This document shows, piece after piece, positions 16,808-23,446 of a DNA stretch of 26,028 nt. The notes under the pieces are model-generated. The model worked only from the letters and a program-made list of their open reading frames with translations. It was not told the origin of the DNA and ran no database searches. The translations under genes were made by a program, and so were the position numbers. This stretch comes from an uncultured Collinsella sp. (GTDB taxonomy: Bacteria; Actinomycetota; Coriobacteriia; Coriobacteriales; Coriobacteriaceae), in assembly GCA_902469555.1 (NCBI GenBank), contig CABRDB010000080.1, forward strand, positions 1-26,028, given 5' to 3'. Each line of letters starts with the position of its first letter. Within the stretch, counting starts at the first letter, position 1.

Positions 16808-17545
16808 CTAGGCAAGCGGATTCTTCTTTGCCATGCCATTTGCACGAGGCAATGAAACAGATGCTGGATGACTCTTCTTAAGAACAATGAACTCCCTGTG
16901 GCCCAAGCCCTCAGGCAAATCGATTGCGTCATTCAGAAGCAAAGTGAAGCCACAAATCTTAGCTGCTGACATGCCAGAAGCAAGCTCCTCATCCGAAGGA
17001 TTGCCCTTGGTGATAACAAATAGCCCTCCATCCTTGAGGAACGGAGCTGCATACTCAACAAGAATCGGTAGAGGAGCCAGTGCGCGGGCAGTTACGACAG
17101 AGAACTGCTTCTTATGGCTTCGAGCATATTCTTCAAGACGATCATGGACCGCATGAGCATGTTTCAACCCAAGAGCATGAACAAAAGAATTGACGGCATC
17201 AACCTTCTTACCAACAGAGTCAATATAAGTAGCTTTACGATGCGTGGTTATGGTTAACGGAATACCAGGGAAGCCCGCACCTGTCCCCATATCGAGCAAA
17301 GCTCCCTCAGGAGCCTTATTGATATAGGGGAGCAAAACAAGTGAGTCGAGGATATGAAGTACCGCAGCATCTTCAACGTTAAGAATACGGGTGAGATTAG
17401 TTGTCTTATTTGTTTCCAGAACCAAATCCAAATGCTGAATACAATTCCTCATCTCAACATCAGATACGCTCAAGGAATACTCTTTGCAATAGGAAGTTAG
17501 ACGAGTCAACATCTCGTCAGCTTGCTGATCAGTAAGTACTAACAA
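16808..17545 (-). CDS. rsmG: 16S rRNA (guanine-N7) methyltransferase
   Basis: This 245-residue enzyme methylates G527 (E. coli numbering) in 16S rRNA. The SAM-binding loop DMGTGAGFPGIP is at about residues 85-96. NLTRI, RALAPLPILVEY and the C-terminal GLGHREF and GMAKKNPL are family marks. I chose the TTG at 17545 because AAGGAG lies six bases upstream and the length fits the family. A TTG at 17593 would start inside the preceding terminator's U-tract. It leads the AT-rich rsmG-parA-parB unit. No convincing promoter was seen in the 46 bases between terminator and start. Confidence 0.92.
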   Translation of the reverse strand: MLVLTDQQADEMLTRLTSYCKEYSLSVSDVEMRNCIQHLDLVLETNKTTNLTRILNVEDAAVLHILDSLVLLPYINKAPEGALLDMGTGAGFPGIPLTITTHRKATYIDSVGKKVDAVNSFVHALGLKHAHAVHDRLEEYARSHKKQFSVVTARALAPLPILVEYAAPFLKDGGLFVITKGNPSDEELASGMSAAKICGFTLLLNDAIDLPEGLGHREFIVLKKSHPASVSLPRANGMAKKNPLA

Positions 17546-17591
17546 CGAAAGCTCCTTTCTGACAAAAATCAGTGTATCGAGAACTTTTGAC

Positions 17592-17621
17592 AAAAAAAGG
17601 GGACGTGGAAACCACGTCCCC
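17592..17621 (-). terminator. Terminator after jag
   Basis: A perfect 10-bp stem (GGGGACGTGG at 17599-17608 with CCACGTCCCC at 17612-17621) with a 3-base loop is followed by seven T on the minus strand. It separates the rpmH-to-jag operon from the rsmG unit and marks the sharp GC change. Confidence 0.95.
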
Positions 17622-17641
17622 TTAGCATAAGCTCGAGTAGA

Positions 17642-18211
17642 TTATCGAGCAACAATCACCACATGGCGATCGGGGTCAGAACCCTCAGAATGAGTATCGA
17701 CGGCGTCATTGCCACGAAGTGCAATGTGAACCAGTCGGCGCTCGTAGGCATTCATGGGCGGAAGCGAAACACTCTTATGAGTGCGGATGGCACGCTCGGC
17801 TGCAGACTGAGCCATGGAGGCAACCTTGTCCTGACGGCGGCTCTTGTATCCCTCGACGTCCACTACAACCGGATACCTAAAGCCAAGCTTGCGGCTCACT
17901 AGCAAAGAGAACATAACCTGAAGGGCATCAAGGGTGCGACCATGACGGCCAATGAGAACAGCAAGGTCGGGAGCCGTTACATCCAGAATCAGCTCACCCT
18001 CGTCGCCCTCATACTCATCGATAGGAGAGTTGGCGGCATCGAAGTGCGAAAGGATGGAACGCAGGATGGAAATCGCGACATCGGCAATGGTGTCGAGCTC
18101 CTCGTCGGTCAGCTCTTCACCGGCCTTGTAGCGCTGTGCAATCTCGGGATAATCGCCCGCGACCTGCGGGGCAACCTCCTCAAGCATATCCTCGATGATC
18201 TCTTCAGACAT
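17642..18211 (-). CDS. jag: RNA-binding protein Jag/KhpB (KH and R3H domains)
   Basis: This 189-residue RNA-binding protein is found next to yidC in many Gram-positive bacteria and is linked to small-RNA binding and cell-wall synthesis control. An acidic N-terminus (about 1-65) leads into a KH domain with LIGRHGRTLDALQ (GRHG at about 88-91), then an R3H domain with YERRLVHIAL. The ATG at 18211 has GGAG six bases upstream. An in-frame TTG four codons earlier is not supported. The N-terminal Jag_N domain of Bacillus-type proteins appears absent. A 13-base palindromic motif lies just upstream. Confidence 0.92.
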   Translation of the reverse strand: MSEEIIEDMLEEVAPQVAGDYPEIAQRYKAGEELTDEELDTIADVAISILRSILSHFDAANSPIDEYEGDEGELILDVTAPDLAVLIGRHGRTLDALQVMFSLLVSRKLGFRYPVVVDVEGYKSRRQDKVASMAQSAAERAIRTHKSVSLPPMNAYERRLVHIALRGNDAVDTHSEGSDPDRHVVIVAR

Positions 18212-18225
18212 AACGTACTCCAAAA

Positions 18226-18238
18226 GTTAGGTACCTAA
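18226..18238. repeat. 13-base motif with palindrome TTAGGTACCTAA, right copy
   Basis: Identical 13-mer to 14722-14734. This copy lies in the 44-base gap between the yidC stop and the jag start, directly upstream of the jag ribosome site. It could be an operator-like site for jag or a sequence scar. Confidence 0.7.
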
Positions 18239-18255
18239 ATAAGATTGATATCCCG

Positions 18256-19026
18256 CTACTTCTTCTTGTGCGGGCGCGGCTTCTTCTCGCGACGAGTGAC
18301 CTCAACCTGCAGCGGCGCGTTCTTAAGGCGCTCCTCCTCATCGGCCTTCGCCTTGTCGATGACCTTCTGCGTCACAAAAATCTGCTGGATAACCTGCCAA
18401 GCAGACGAGACGTCGTAGTACAGCAGAACACCAACGGGAAGGCTCCAGCCCATCCAAAGCATCATGACCGTCATGACAACGGCCATCATACGCATGCTCT
18501 GAGCCTGCTGGCCGGTCTGGTTGCGCGACATATAGAGCTGCGGAATCAGGGTCAGGACAGCGAACAGGATCAGGCAGACCAGCGCAGGCAGCGCGACCAT
18601 AAAGCCATCGGCAAAGGAGGCACTCGGCGTGGTGGTCAGGTCGGGCAGAATATTAAAGAACGAGAACGCGCCGTCGTTAAAGTAGTCCGGCAGGTTACGC
18701 AGCAGCGTAAATAGGGCGAACAGGACAGGCATCTGAATCAACAGCGGCAGACAACCAGCCATCGGGTTGAACTTGTTCTCGCTGTAGAACTTCTGCATTT
18801 CCTCGGCCTGACGCTGGGGATCGTCGGCATAGCGCTCCTGGATCTCGAGCATCTTGGGCTGCAGCACCTGCATGCGTGCCGTCGACTTAGTCGACTTGAG
18901 CATAAGCGGCGTCAGTAGCAGACGGATGATGACCACCAGGATGATGATGGACAGGCCCCAGTCGACCGCAAAGGTCTGGATGAGCTTGAGCAGCTCGAAA
19001 AGGATGTTAACGATCCAATCCCACAT
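18256..19026 (-). CDS. yidC: Membrane protein insertase YidC/OxaI
   Basis: This 256-residue five-helix insertase places membrane proteins with or without SecYEG. Helix 1 starts near the N-terminus without a clear lipobox. The hydrophilic-groove arginine is R35 in VVIIRLLLTP. A charged cytoplasmic hairpin follows (KMLEIQERYADDPQRQ), then four more hydrophobic helices including MAGCLPLLIQMPVLFALF. The basic tail ends in KKPRPHKKK, typical of ribosome-binding C-termini. GGAGG lies upstream of the ATG. It sits between yidD and jag in the conserved order. Confidence 0.96.
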   Translation of the reverse strand: MWDWIVNILFELLKLIQTFAVDWGLSIIILVVIIRLLLTPLMLKSTKSTARMQVLQPKMLEIQERYADDPQRQAEEMQKFYSENKFNPMAGCLPLLIQMPVLFALFTLLRNLPDYFNDGAFSFFNILPDLTTTPSASFADGFMVALPALVCLILFAVLTLIPQLYMSRNQTGQQAQSMRMMAVVMTVMMLWMGWSLPVGVLLYYDVSSAWQVIQQIFVTQKVIDKAKADEEERLKNAPLQVEVTRREKKPRPHKKK

Positions 19027-19055
19027 GTAAGTTTTCCTCCGATAGCGAGTGCCCG

Positions 19056-19280
19056 CTAGGGCACAGGGTCATAACCGCCGACGTGCAGGGGATTGCAGCG
19101 AGCGATGCGCCTCACGGCAAGCCAGCAGCCTCTCAAAACACCGTACTTCTCAATCGCCTGGACGGCGTATTGCGAGCACGTTGGGTAATAAATGCAGGCG
19201 TCAGGCAATAAGGGCGAAATAACCTGTTGATATATGCGAATAGGAGCGATGGCAACACGTCGCAAAACGTGATTGCTCAT
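19056..19280 (-). CDS. yidD: Membrane protein insertion efficiency factor YidD
   Basis: This 74-residue protein has the family core ISPLLPDACIYYPTCSQYA and RIARCNPLHVGGYDPVP, with conserved cysteines. YidD supports YidC-dependent insertion. It overlaps the end of rnpA by four bases (ATGA), consistent with coupled translation. The length is normal. Confidence 0.97.
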   Translation of the reverse strand: MSNHVLRRVAIAPIRIYQQVISPLLPDACIYYPTCSQYAVQAIEKYGVLRGCWLAVRRIARCNPLHVGGYDPVP

Positions 19281-19615
19281 CGCTCCTCCCCGGCAACGCC
19301 GGCGCGTTTCATAAGCGAACGCAATGCATTGTCCATCTCCTGAGGCGAAGAAACCCTCGTCTTGGGAGTTGCGAACAAGATGATGTCATAACCCGCAACG
19401 GGAAATCCACAGCTGCGGGCGGCCTCGCGCATCACACGCTTAGAACGGTTGCGCACGACAGCACAACCGAGCCGTTTAGCACCAACGAAGGCGACCCTTC
19501 CGGAGTCGCCTTCGCCAACCGATTCACATATGGTCATTCGAATCAGAGGGTGATTAAAACGACGCCCCTGACTGAACACATGCTCGAAATCTTGCCGAGA
19601 CTTAATAGTCTTCAT
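19277..19615 (-). CDS. rnpA: Ribonuclease P protein component
   Basis: This 112-residue basic protein binds RNase P RNA and helps mature tRNA 5' ends. The signature RNR motif is VVRNRSKRVMREA. The ATG at 19615 has no clear Shine-Dalgarno sequence and lies 20 bases after the rpmH stop, so translation may depend on rpmH. The start matches the family N-terminus (short basic stretch, then DFEHVFSQGRRF). Confidence 0.96.
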   Translation of the reverse strand: MKTIKSRQDFEHVFSQGRRFNHPLIRMTICESVGEGDSGRVAFVGAKRLGCAVVRNRSKRVMREAARSCGFPVAGYDIILFATPKTRVSSPQEMDNALRSLMKRAGVAGEER

Positions 19616-19635
19616 GCGAGATGTGTGTATCGCTG

Positions 19636-19770
19636 CTAGACAGTGAGACGCTTGCGGCCCTTGGCGCGACGACGGGCGAGCACGGCACGACCACCCTTAG
19701 TGGCCATACGGGCACGGAAGCCATGGGTCTTGGCACGCTTACGCTTATTAGGCTGATACGTACGCTTCAT
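19636..19770 (-). CDS. rpmH: Ribosomal protein bL34
   Basis: This 44-residue protein has the canonical bL34 sequence beginning [12 protein letters not shown] and ending RKRLTV. The ATG at 19770 has AGGAGGA eight bases upstream. An upstream in-frame extension of 20 codons was rejected because the family starts at this Met. It is the first gene of the leftward operon from the origin. Confidence 0.98.
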   Translation of the reverse strand: MKRTYQPNKRKRAKTHGFRARMATKGGRAVLARRRAKGRKRLTV

Positions 19771-19798
19771 CTTAAGTTCCTCCTGCTGCATTTCGAGT

Positions 19799-19816
19799 GT
19801 CCGCGGGGGCGCGGAC
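19799..19816 (-). promoter_or_regulatory. Hairpin in rpmH leader RNA
   Basis: A perfect 7-bp GC-rich inverted repeat (GTCCGCG at 19799-19805, CGCGGAC at 19810-19816) with a 4-base loop lies in the predicted 5' untranslated region of rpmH, between promoter and ribosome site. It could stabilise the mRNA or affect transcription. No U-tract follows, so it is not a terminator. Confidence 0.55.
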
Positions 19817-19842
19817 GCAGATATAGACACGTGAGCTTGAAG

Positions 19843-19872
19843 ATTGTAGGGAAATCAATGTTCAAATGTCAA
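19843..19872 (-). promoter_or_regulatory. rpmH operon promoter
   Basis: On the minus strand a perfect TTGACA (complement of 19867-19872) and TACAAT (complement of 19843-19848) are separated by 18 bases, a strong sigma-70-type promoter. Predicted transcription begins near 19836 and gives a leader of about 65 bases before rpmH. Confidence 0.85.
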
Positions 19873-20115
19873 GAAATCAAAGGTAAAAGGTTGCGCAGTT
19901 CACACGGTTCCCCCATAAGCCGAGCTCGATTTAACGGTGCATGGCAACTTTTCACGATATTTCATCGAGTTTTCAACAGGTCATGTTGGCAATGTTGAGA
20001 ACTTTTCGTCCGTTTTCCAAAGTTTTCAACAGGTTTTGAAAAGTTGTCGAAAGATGAGAAACATTGCACGGTGAGCTACTATTTGTTCGAAACCTTTTGA
20101 AAGATTGCGAGCGGC
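19873..20115. other. oriC left part: intergenic DnaA-box cluster
   Basis: The divergent 345-base gap (19771-20115) between rpmH and the plus-strand dnaA operon holds no gene. Exact repeats TTTTCAACA lie at 19970-19978 and 20023-20031, and TTCTCAACA lies on the minus strand at 19993-20001. The two perfect copies share the 12-mer AGTTTTCAACAG. TTTTCAACA matches the classical DnaA box TTATCCACA at seven of nine positions. With the gene context, I read this as the upstream box cluster of oriC. No clear promoter for the rightward operon was found; a lone TACTAT at 20077-20082 lacks a -35. Confidence 0.75.
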
Positions 20116-21468
20116 ATGTCTGACGACTTTTACACCATGGTCGATTCCGGAGACCCGGCACCCGACAACGAGCACATCACCGGCGTGCGCGAAGAGCGTG
20201 CGGAAGGCGAGCAGACGACCACGCAGGCGCCAAAAGCCATGTACGCCGCGCGCATCGCCGTCTATGACGATATGCTGTCGACACCGCGTGTGATCGTCAT
20301 TGATCCGCAAGATGTCCGCACGTATTTGGAAGAGACGACCAACACCGTCTACCAGTGCATGAAAGAACAAGGTGGCCATATCTCGCTCATGGTCATCCGC
20401 GAGATTGTCGAAAACTTTATCCACGCGCACTTTGCCGAGCCCATCATCTCGATTCTGGACGGCGGAGACACCATCCGCTTTGCTGACCAAGGACCCGGCA
20501 TCGACGACAAGGAGCGTGCTTTCGACTTTGGCGTTACCAGCGCAAACAGCAAGATGAAGCGCTATATCCGTGGAACCGGAGCAGGGTTTCCCATGGTGCA
20601 GGAGTATTTGGAAAACGCCGGCGGGGCCGTGTCCATCGAGGACAACATGGGCAACGGCACCGTGGTTACGGTAAGCCTGGACCCTAAACGCGTGCAGGAA
20701 ATCGAACGCGCCGGCGGGCGCGGTGCTGCCGTGCGGCCCGAGACGGAGCAGCCCGCATATCCCCTGCCGGGAGCTTTTGCGCAGCAGCCCATGGCAACGC
20801 AACAGATGCAGCCCCGCGTGGGACAGATGCAGCAGCCCGGAATGCTTCCTACACAAGAGCCCCAGGCGGCGTCGATGTCGATGCCGCCAAACGTGCCACA
20901 GGCCATGCCGCTGGCGGATCAGGATACAGCAGCAATGCAGCAGGCGACGGGGGCGCCGGGTGGCCAGCAAATGGGCTATCAGCCGTACCAACAGGGATAT
21001 CCATATCAGCAGATGCCGCCACTGGGGTATGGCCAGCAGTTCCCGCAGCAGTACCAGCAGGGATATCAGCAACCGTACCAGCAGATGCCGCAGCAGCAGT
21101 ACAACCCCTGGGCCCAGCAGATGCCTCCGCAGCCTTACCAACAGTGGCCTCAAAGTTTTCAACAGCAAATGCCGCCGATGCAGAGTTCTCAACAACCAGC
21201 AGCTCAAATGATGTATCCTAATGCAGCAAATCAGTATGCGCAGCCACAACCGGACGTGTTCGTAAGCGATCGCGGCAACGCCGCGCTGGGCTATCTGGCG
21301 CAAAATCAAGCGTGCGGTGCAACCGATCTGGCGAGGGCGTTTGGAAACTCGGCCCCCACTTGGTCACGCACGCTCAATGACTTGGCGCAGGCCGGCTTGG
21401 TCATCAAGCATGGCCAGAAATACCATCTGACCGAACTCGGCGCCGCTCGCGTGCGAGCTCAGAGCTAA
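20116..21468 (+). CDS. GHKL ATPase-like protein with Q/P/Y-rich linker and C-terminal winged helix
   Basis: This 450-residue protein of unknown function sits directly upstream of dnaA. Residues about 60-195 resemble the histidine-kinase/GyrB/MutL ATP-binding fold: N-box REIVENF (N100), G1 DQGPGI (124-129) and G2 GTGAGF (153-158). No dimerisation/phospho-acceptor His domain or sensor is visible, so it is not an ordinary histidine kinase. Residues about 205-378 are low complexity, rich in Gln, Pro, Met and Tyr. Residues about 388-448 form a winged-helix-like domain (GATDLARAFGNSAPTWSRTLNDLAQ..., LTELGAARV). The ATG at 20116 has only a weak GAG upstream. The dnaA start is 15 bases after its stop, so the two are probably one operon. 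A role in controlling initiation is inferred from position and domains only. Part of its coding DNA contains DnaA-box-like sites. Confidence 0.85.
   Translation: MSDDFYTMVDSGDPAPDNEHITGVREERAEGEQTTTQAPKAMYAARIAVYDDMLSTPRVIVIDPQDVRTYLEETTNTVYQCMKEQGGHISLMVIREIVENFIHAHFAEPIISILDGGDTIRFADQGPGIDDKERAFDFGVTSANSKMKRYIRGTGAGFPMVQEYLENAGGAVSIEDNMGNGTVVTVSLDPKRVQEIERAGGRGAAVRPETEQPAYPLPGAFAQQPMATQQMQPRVGQMQQPGMLPTQEPQAASMSMPPNVPQAMPLADQDTAAMQQATGAPGGQQMGYQPYQQGYPYQQMPPLGYGQQFPQQYQQGYQQPYQQMPQQQYNPWAQQMPPQPYQQWPQSFQQQMPPMQSSQQPAAQMMYPNAANQYAQPQPDVFVSDRGNAALGYLAQNQACGATDLARAFGNSAPTWSRTLNDLAQAGLVIKHGQKYHLTELGAARVRAQS
21156..21194 (+). other. DnaA-box pair inside coding DNA
   Basis: TTTTCAACA at 21156-21164 and TTCTCAACA at 21186-21194 lie 30 bases apart, within the Gln-rich linker of the GHKL gene. 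The first shares AGTTTTCAACAG with both perfect intergenic boxes. The second shares AGTTCTCAACA with the intergenic minus-strand box. They are encoded through AGT, TTT and CAA codons in a stretch that otherwise mostly uses CAG for Gln. Confidence 0.6.
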
Positions 21469-21483
21469 AGAACGGGAGAGATA

Positions 21484-23208
21484 GTGGACGAGGAAGCAAG
21501 CATCATCCTGGGGGATGCCATCGCCTTTTGCCAGCGCGACGGCCAAGATGCACGCCTCATCAACATGCTGGGGCAATCGCGCGCCATAAGCCTGACCGAA
21601 GATACGCTCACGATCGAGGCCCCCTCGCGCTTTGCCATCGCGCAGCTCAAAAAGCATCAGCCGACCATTGAGGCCTATCTGGAAGAAATCGCCTTTGCAC
21701 CGATTGCGCTCGACATCGTGGCACCGCAAGGCGCAACGGCCGAATCCGGTGCCGCGACGGTGCCCGCCACGGCTCCCGCTGCTTCCCCTGCGGCGCCAGC
21801 CTCCGCAGGCGACGTGCCGGCAATCGAGCACCAGCACAGCGATGTTTCCCGTGAAACCATGGCACCGTTGCCGACCGCGGCGGCGACGTCAACGAACGCA
21901 CCCGCCACGCACATGCCCATCGCTCACGACGCAGCGGCGGGCGCGGATTCGGGCATTGCAATCAAGAACACGCTCTCGGCCGATGATTTTCGTCGCATGA
22001 TGAACCAGATGAAGGGCGGAGCGCCGACTAAATCCACGCAAGCTGCGACCCCCGCTTCACCCATGCCAGCACCGACCGCGCCGGCCGAACAGAATACGGA
22101 TGGAGCCCCGCTCGCCGCGAACTCAAAATTTACCTTTGAGAACTTTGTCTACGGCCCCGAGAACAGCCATGCCTATCGCTCGGCACTCAAGTTTGCCGCC
22201 CTCGCGGACGAGCGGGGCACGTGCACATCACTGTTCATCTACGGCAAATCGGGCCTGGGCAAGACGCACCTGCTGCTTGCCATCAAAAACGAGCTCGCCG
22301 AGAAGTCGCCCGAGATCAAGGTCAAGTATGCCAACTCCCAGGCATATCTGGACGACCTGATGACCGAGTTCGACCGCCAAAAGAAGAGCAACGCCCCCAT
22401 CATGCAGGCGTACCACGGCGTGGACGTGCTCATCATCGACGACATCCAAAACATCATCGGCAAGCGCGCGAGCGTGGACTACTTTTTCCAGCTCATGGAC
22501 GAGTTCATCCGCAACAACAAGAAGGTCGTCATCGCGGCAGACCGCGCCCCCAAGGACCTGAGCATGGACGAGCGTCTGACCAGCCGCTTCAACGCCGGCA
22601 TGCTCTGCCTGGTCGCAGAGCCCAGCTACGAGATGAAATACAAGATCTTGCAGCGCTATTACGAGAACACCATCGTCGCCGCTCCCGAGGCAGGCGACGA
22701 CTCGCTGCTGGCGGCCTATGGGGGCGACAGCGGGCACCTGACCGACGACCACTTTAAACACATGGCCGAGGTCTCGGGCACCAACATCCGCGAACTCGAG
22801 AGCTTTTGCGAGCGCTGCGCCGGCGAGGCGGGCGACCGCGAGCGCGAGGGCGGGGAGCTCACCTTTGACGATATCGACGCCATCGCCAGCCAGTACTTCG
22901 ACACATCGGCCAAAAAGATCAACGTCCAGACGGTTCAGTCCGTCATCGAAGAGCAGTACGGCGTGACGCACGAGGAGCTCATCGGCCCGCGTCGCAACGC
23001 CAATATCGCCAAAGCACGCCATATTGCCATCTATCTGGCCATCGAGATGTGCGAGATGACGACCACGGCGGTGGGCGCCGAATTTGGCAACCGCAACCAC
23101 TCGACCGTCAGCACGAGCTACAAAAAGGTCCAGAAGATGATCCAGGAAGACCGCACCGTCACCGAAGACCTCAAGTCGCTGCGCGATAAAATTACACTGC
23201 GCTCGTAG
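21484..23208 (+). CDS. dnaA: Chromosomal replication initiator DnaA
   Basis: This 574-residue protein is long for the family because of its linker. Domain I is about 1-80. An Ala/Pro/Thr-rich linker (about 81-210) follows. The AAA+ domain has Walker A GKSGLGKT (254-261), Walker B LIIDD (316-320), and ERLTSRF near 363-369. Domain IV (about 480-574) has the signature GNRNHSTV at 535-542, where most DnaA proteins have G-G-R-D-H-T-T-V. It starts at GTG with GGGAGAG just upstream. The linker codons for DVSRET form a 14/16 parS match. It is second in the operon after the GHKL gene; dnaN follows after a 238-base origin segment. Confidence 0.98.
   Translation: MDEEASIILGDAIAFCQRDGQDARLINMLGQSRAISLTEDTLTIEAPSRFAIAQLKKHQPTIEAYLEEIAFAPIALDIVAPQGATAESGAATVPATAPAASPAAPASAGDVPAIEHQHSDVSRETMAPLPTAAATSTNAPATHMPIAHDAAAGADSGIAIKNTLSADDFRRMMNQMKGGAPTKSTQAATPASPMPAPTAPAEQNTDGAPLAANSKFTFENFVYGPENSHAYRSALKFAALADERGTCTSLFIYGKSGLGKTHLLLAIKNELAEKSPEIKVKYANSQAYLDDLMTEFDRQKKSNAPIMQAYHGVDVLIIDDIQNIIGKRASVDYFFQLMDEFIRNNKKVVIAADRAPKDLSMDERLTSRFNAGMLCLVAEPSYEMKYKILQRYYENTIVAAPEAGDDSLLAAYGGDSGHLTDDHFKHMAEVSGTNIRELESFCERCAGEAGDREREGGELTFDDIDAIASQYFDTSAKKINVQTVQSVIEEQYGVTHEELIGPRRNANIAKARHIAIYLAIEMCEMTTTAVGAEFGNRNHSTVSTSYKKVQKMIQEDRTVTEDLKSLRDKITLRS
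21843..21858. promoter_or_regulatory. parS-like site within dnaA
   Basis: TGTTTCCCGTGAAACC matches the parS consensus at 14 of 16 positions (C for A at position 7 and C for A at position 16). It falls in the linker-coding part of dnaA, where protein sequence is little constrained, and encodes VSRET. Confidence 0.5.
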
Positions 23209-23399
23209 GGAAATAGAGACACCTGTTGAAAACTTGTCGAAACCACGGGCATAAGGTGTCTAAAACCCAACCCGCGGTGATGAAAAGTTTTGCGCAGGTT
23301 TTGAACGTGGAAAACCACCCCTGTTGCACACAGGTTGCTGTCGATTCTCTTTCTGGGTCTGACCTGCGTCTTTGGGAGTAATCAACAGTTTCGTCAGTG
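23209..23399. other. oriC right part: dnaA-dnaN spacer with DnaA-box-like sites
   Basis: After dnaA, an exact inverse box TGTTGAAAA lies at 23224-23232. A weaker inverse box TGTTGCACA (7 of 9) is at 23322-23330, and TAATCAACA (7 of 9) is at 23379-23387, just before the trio-like tract. An 8-bp inverted repeat AGACACCT/AGGTGTCT (23217-23224, 23254-23261) overlaps the first box by one base. No gene was seen here. Confidence 0.65.
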
Positions 23400-23446
23400 C
23401 TATTACTATTATTAAGATATTTATATCTATAGAAAGGTATTAAAAG
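23400..23446. other. Candidate DNA unwinding element with DnaA-trio-like repeats
   Basis: Five consecutive triplets CTA TTA CTA TTA TTA occupy 23400-23414. On the complementary strand they read 3'-GAT/AAT-5', matching the DnaA-trio consensus. They lie 12 bases after a DnaA-box-like site in the orientation described for Bacillus. The stretch 23401-23446 has only 7 G/C in 46 bases by hand count and ends at the dnaN start codon. This is the most likely melting site. Confidence 0.7.

Noticed and set aside
17546..17593. Upstream TTG start for rsmG
   Set aside because: It lies in the U-tract of the preceding terminator, whereas TTG at 17545 has AAGGAG six bases upstream and gives a family-typical length.
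20077..20082. TACTAT as promoter -10 for the GHKL-dnaA operon
   Set aside because: No -35 element lies at a suitable distance, so the promoter cannot be placed with confidence.
20026..21309. 427-codon minus-strand frame opposite the GHKL gene
   Set aside because: Leu/Arg/His-rich shadow sequence covering the origin boxes. The plus-strand frame has clear ATPase motifs.
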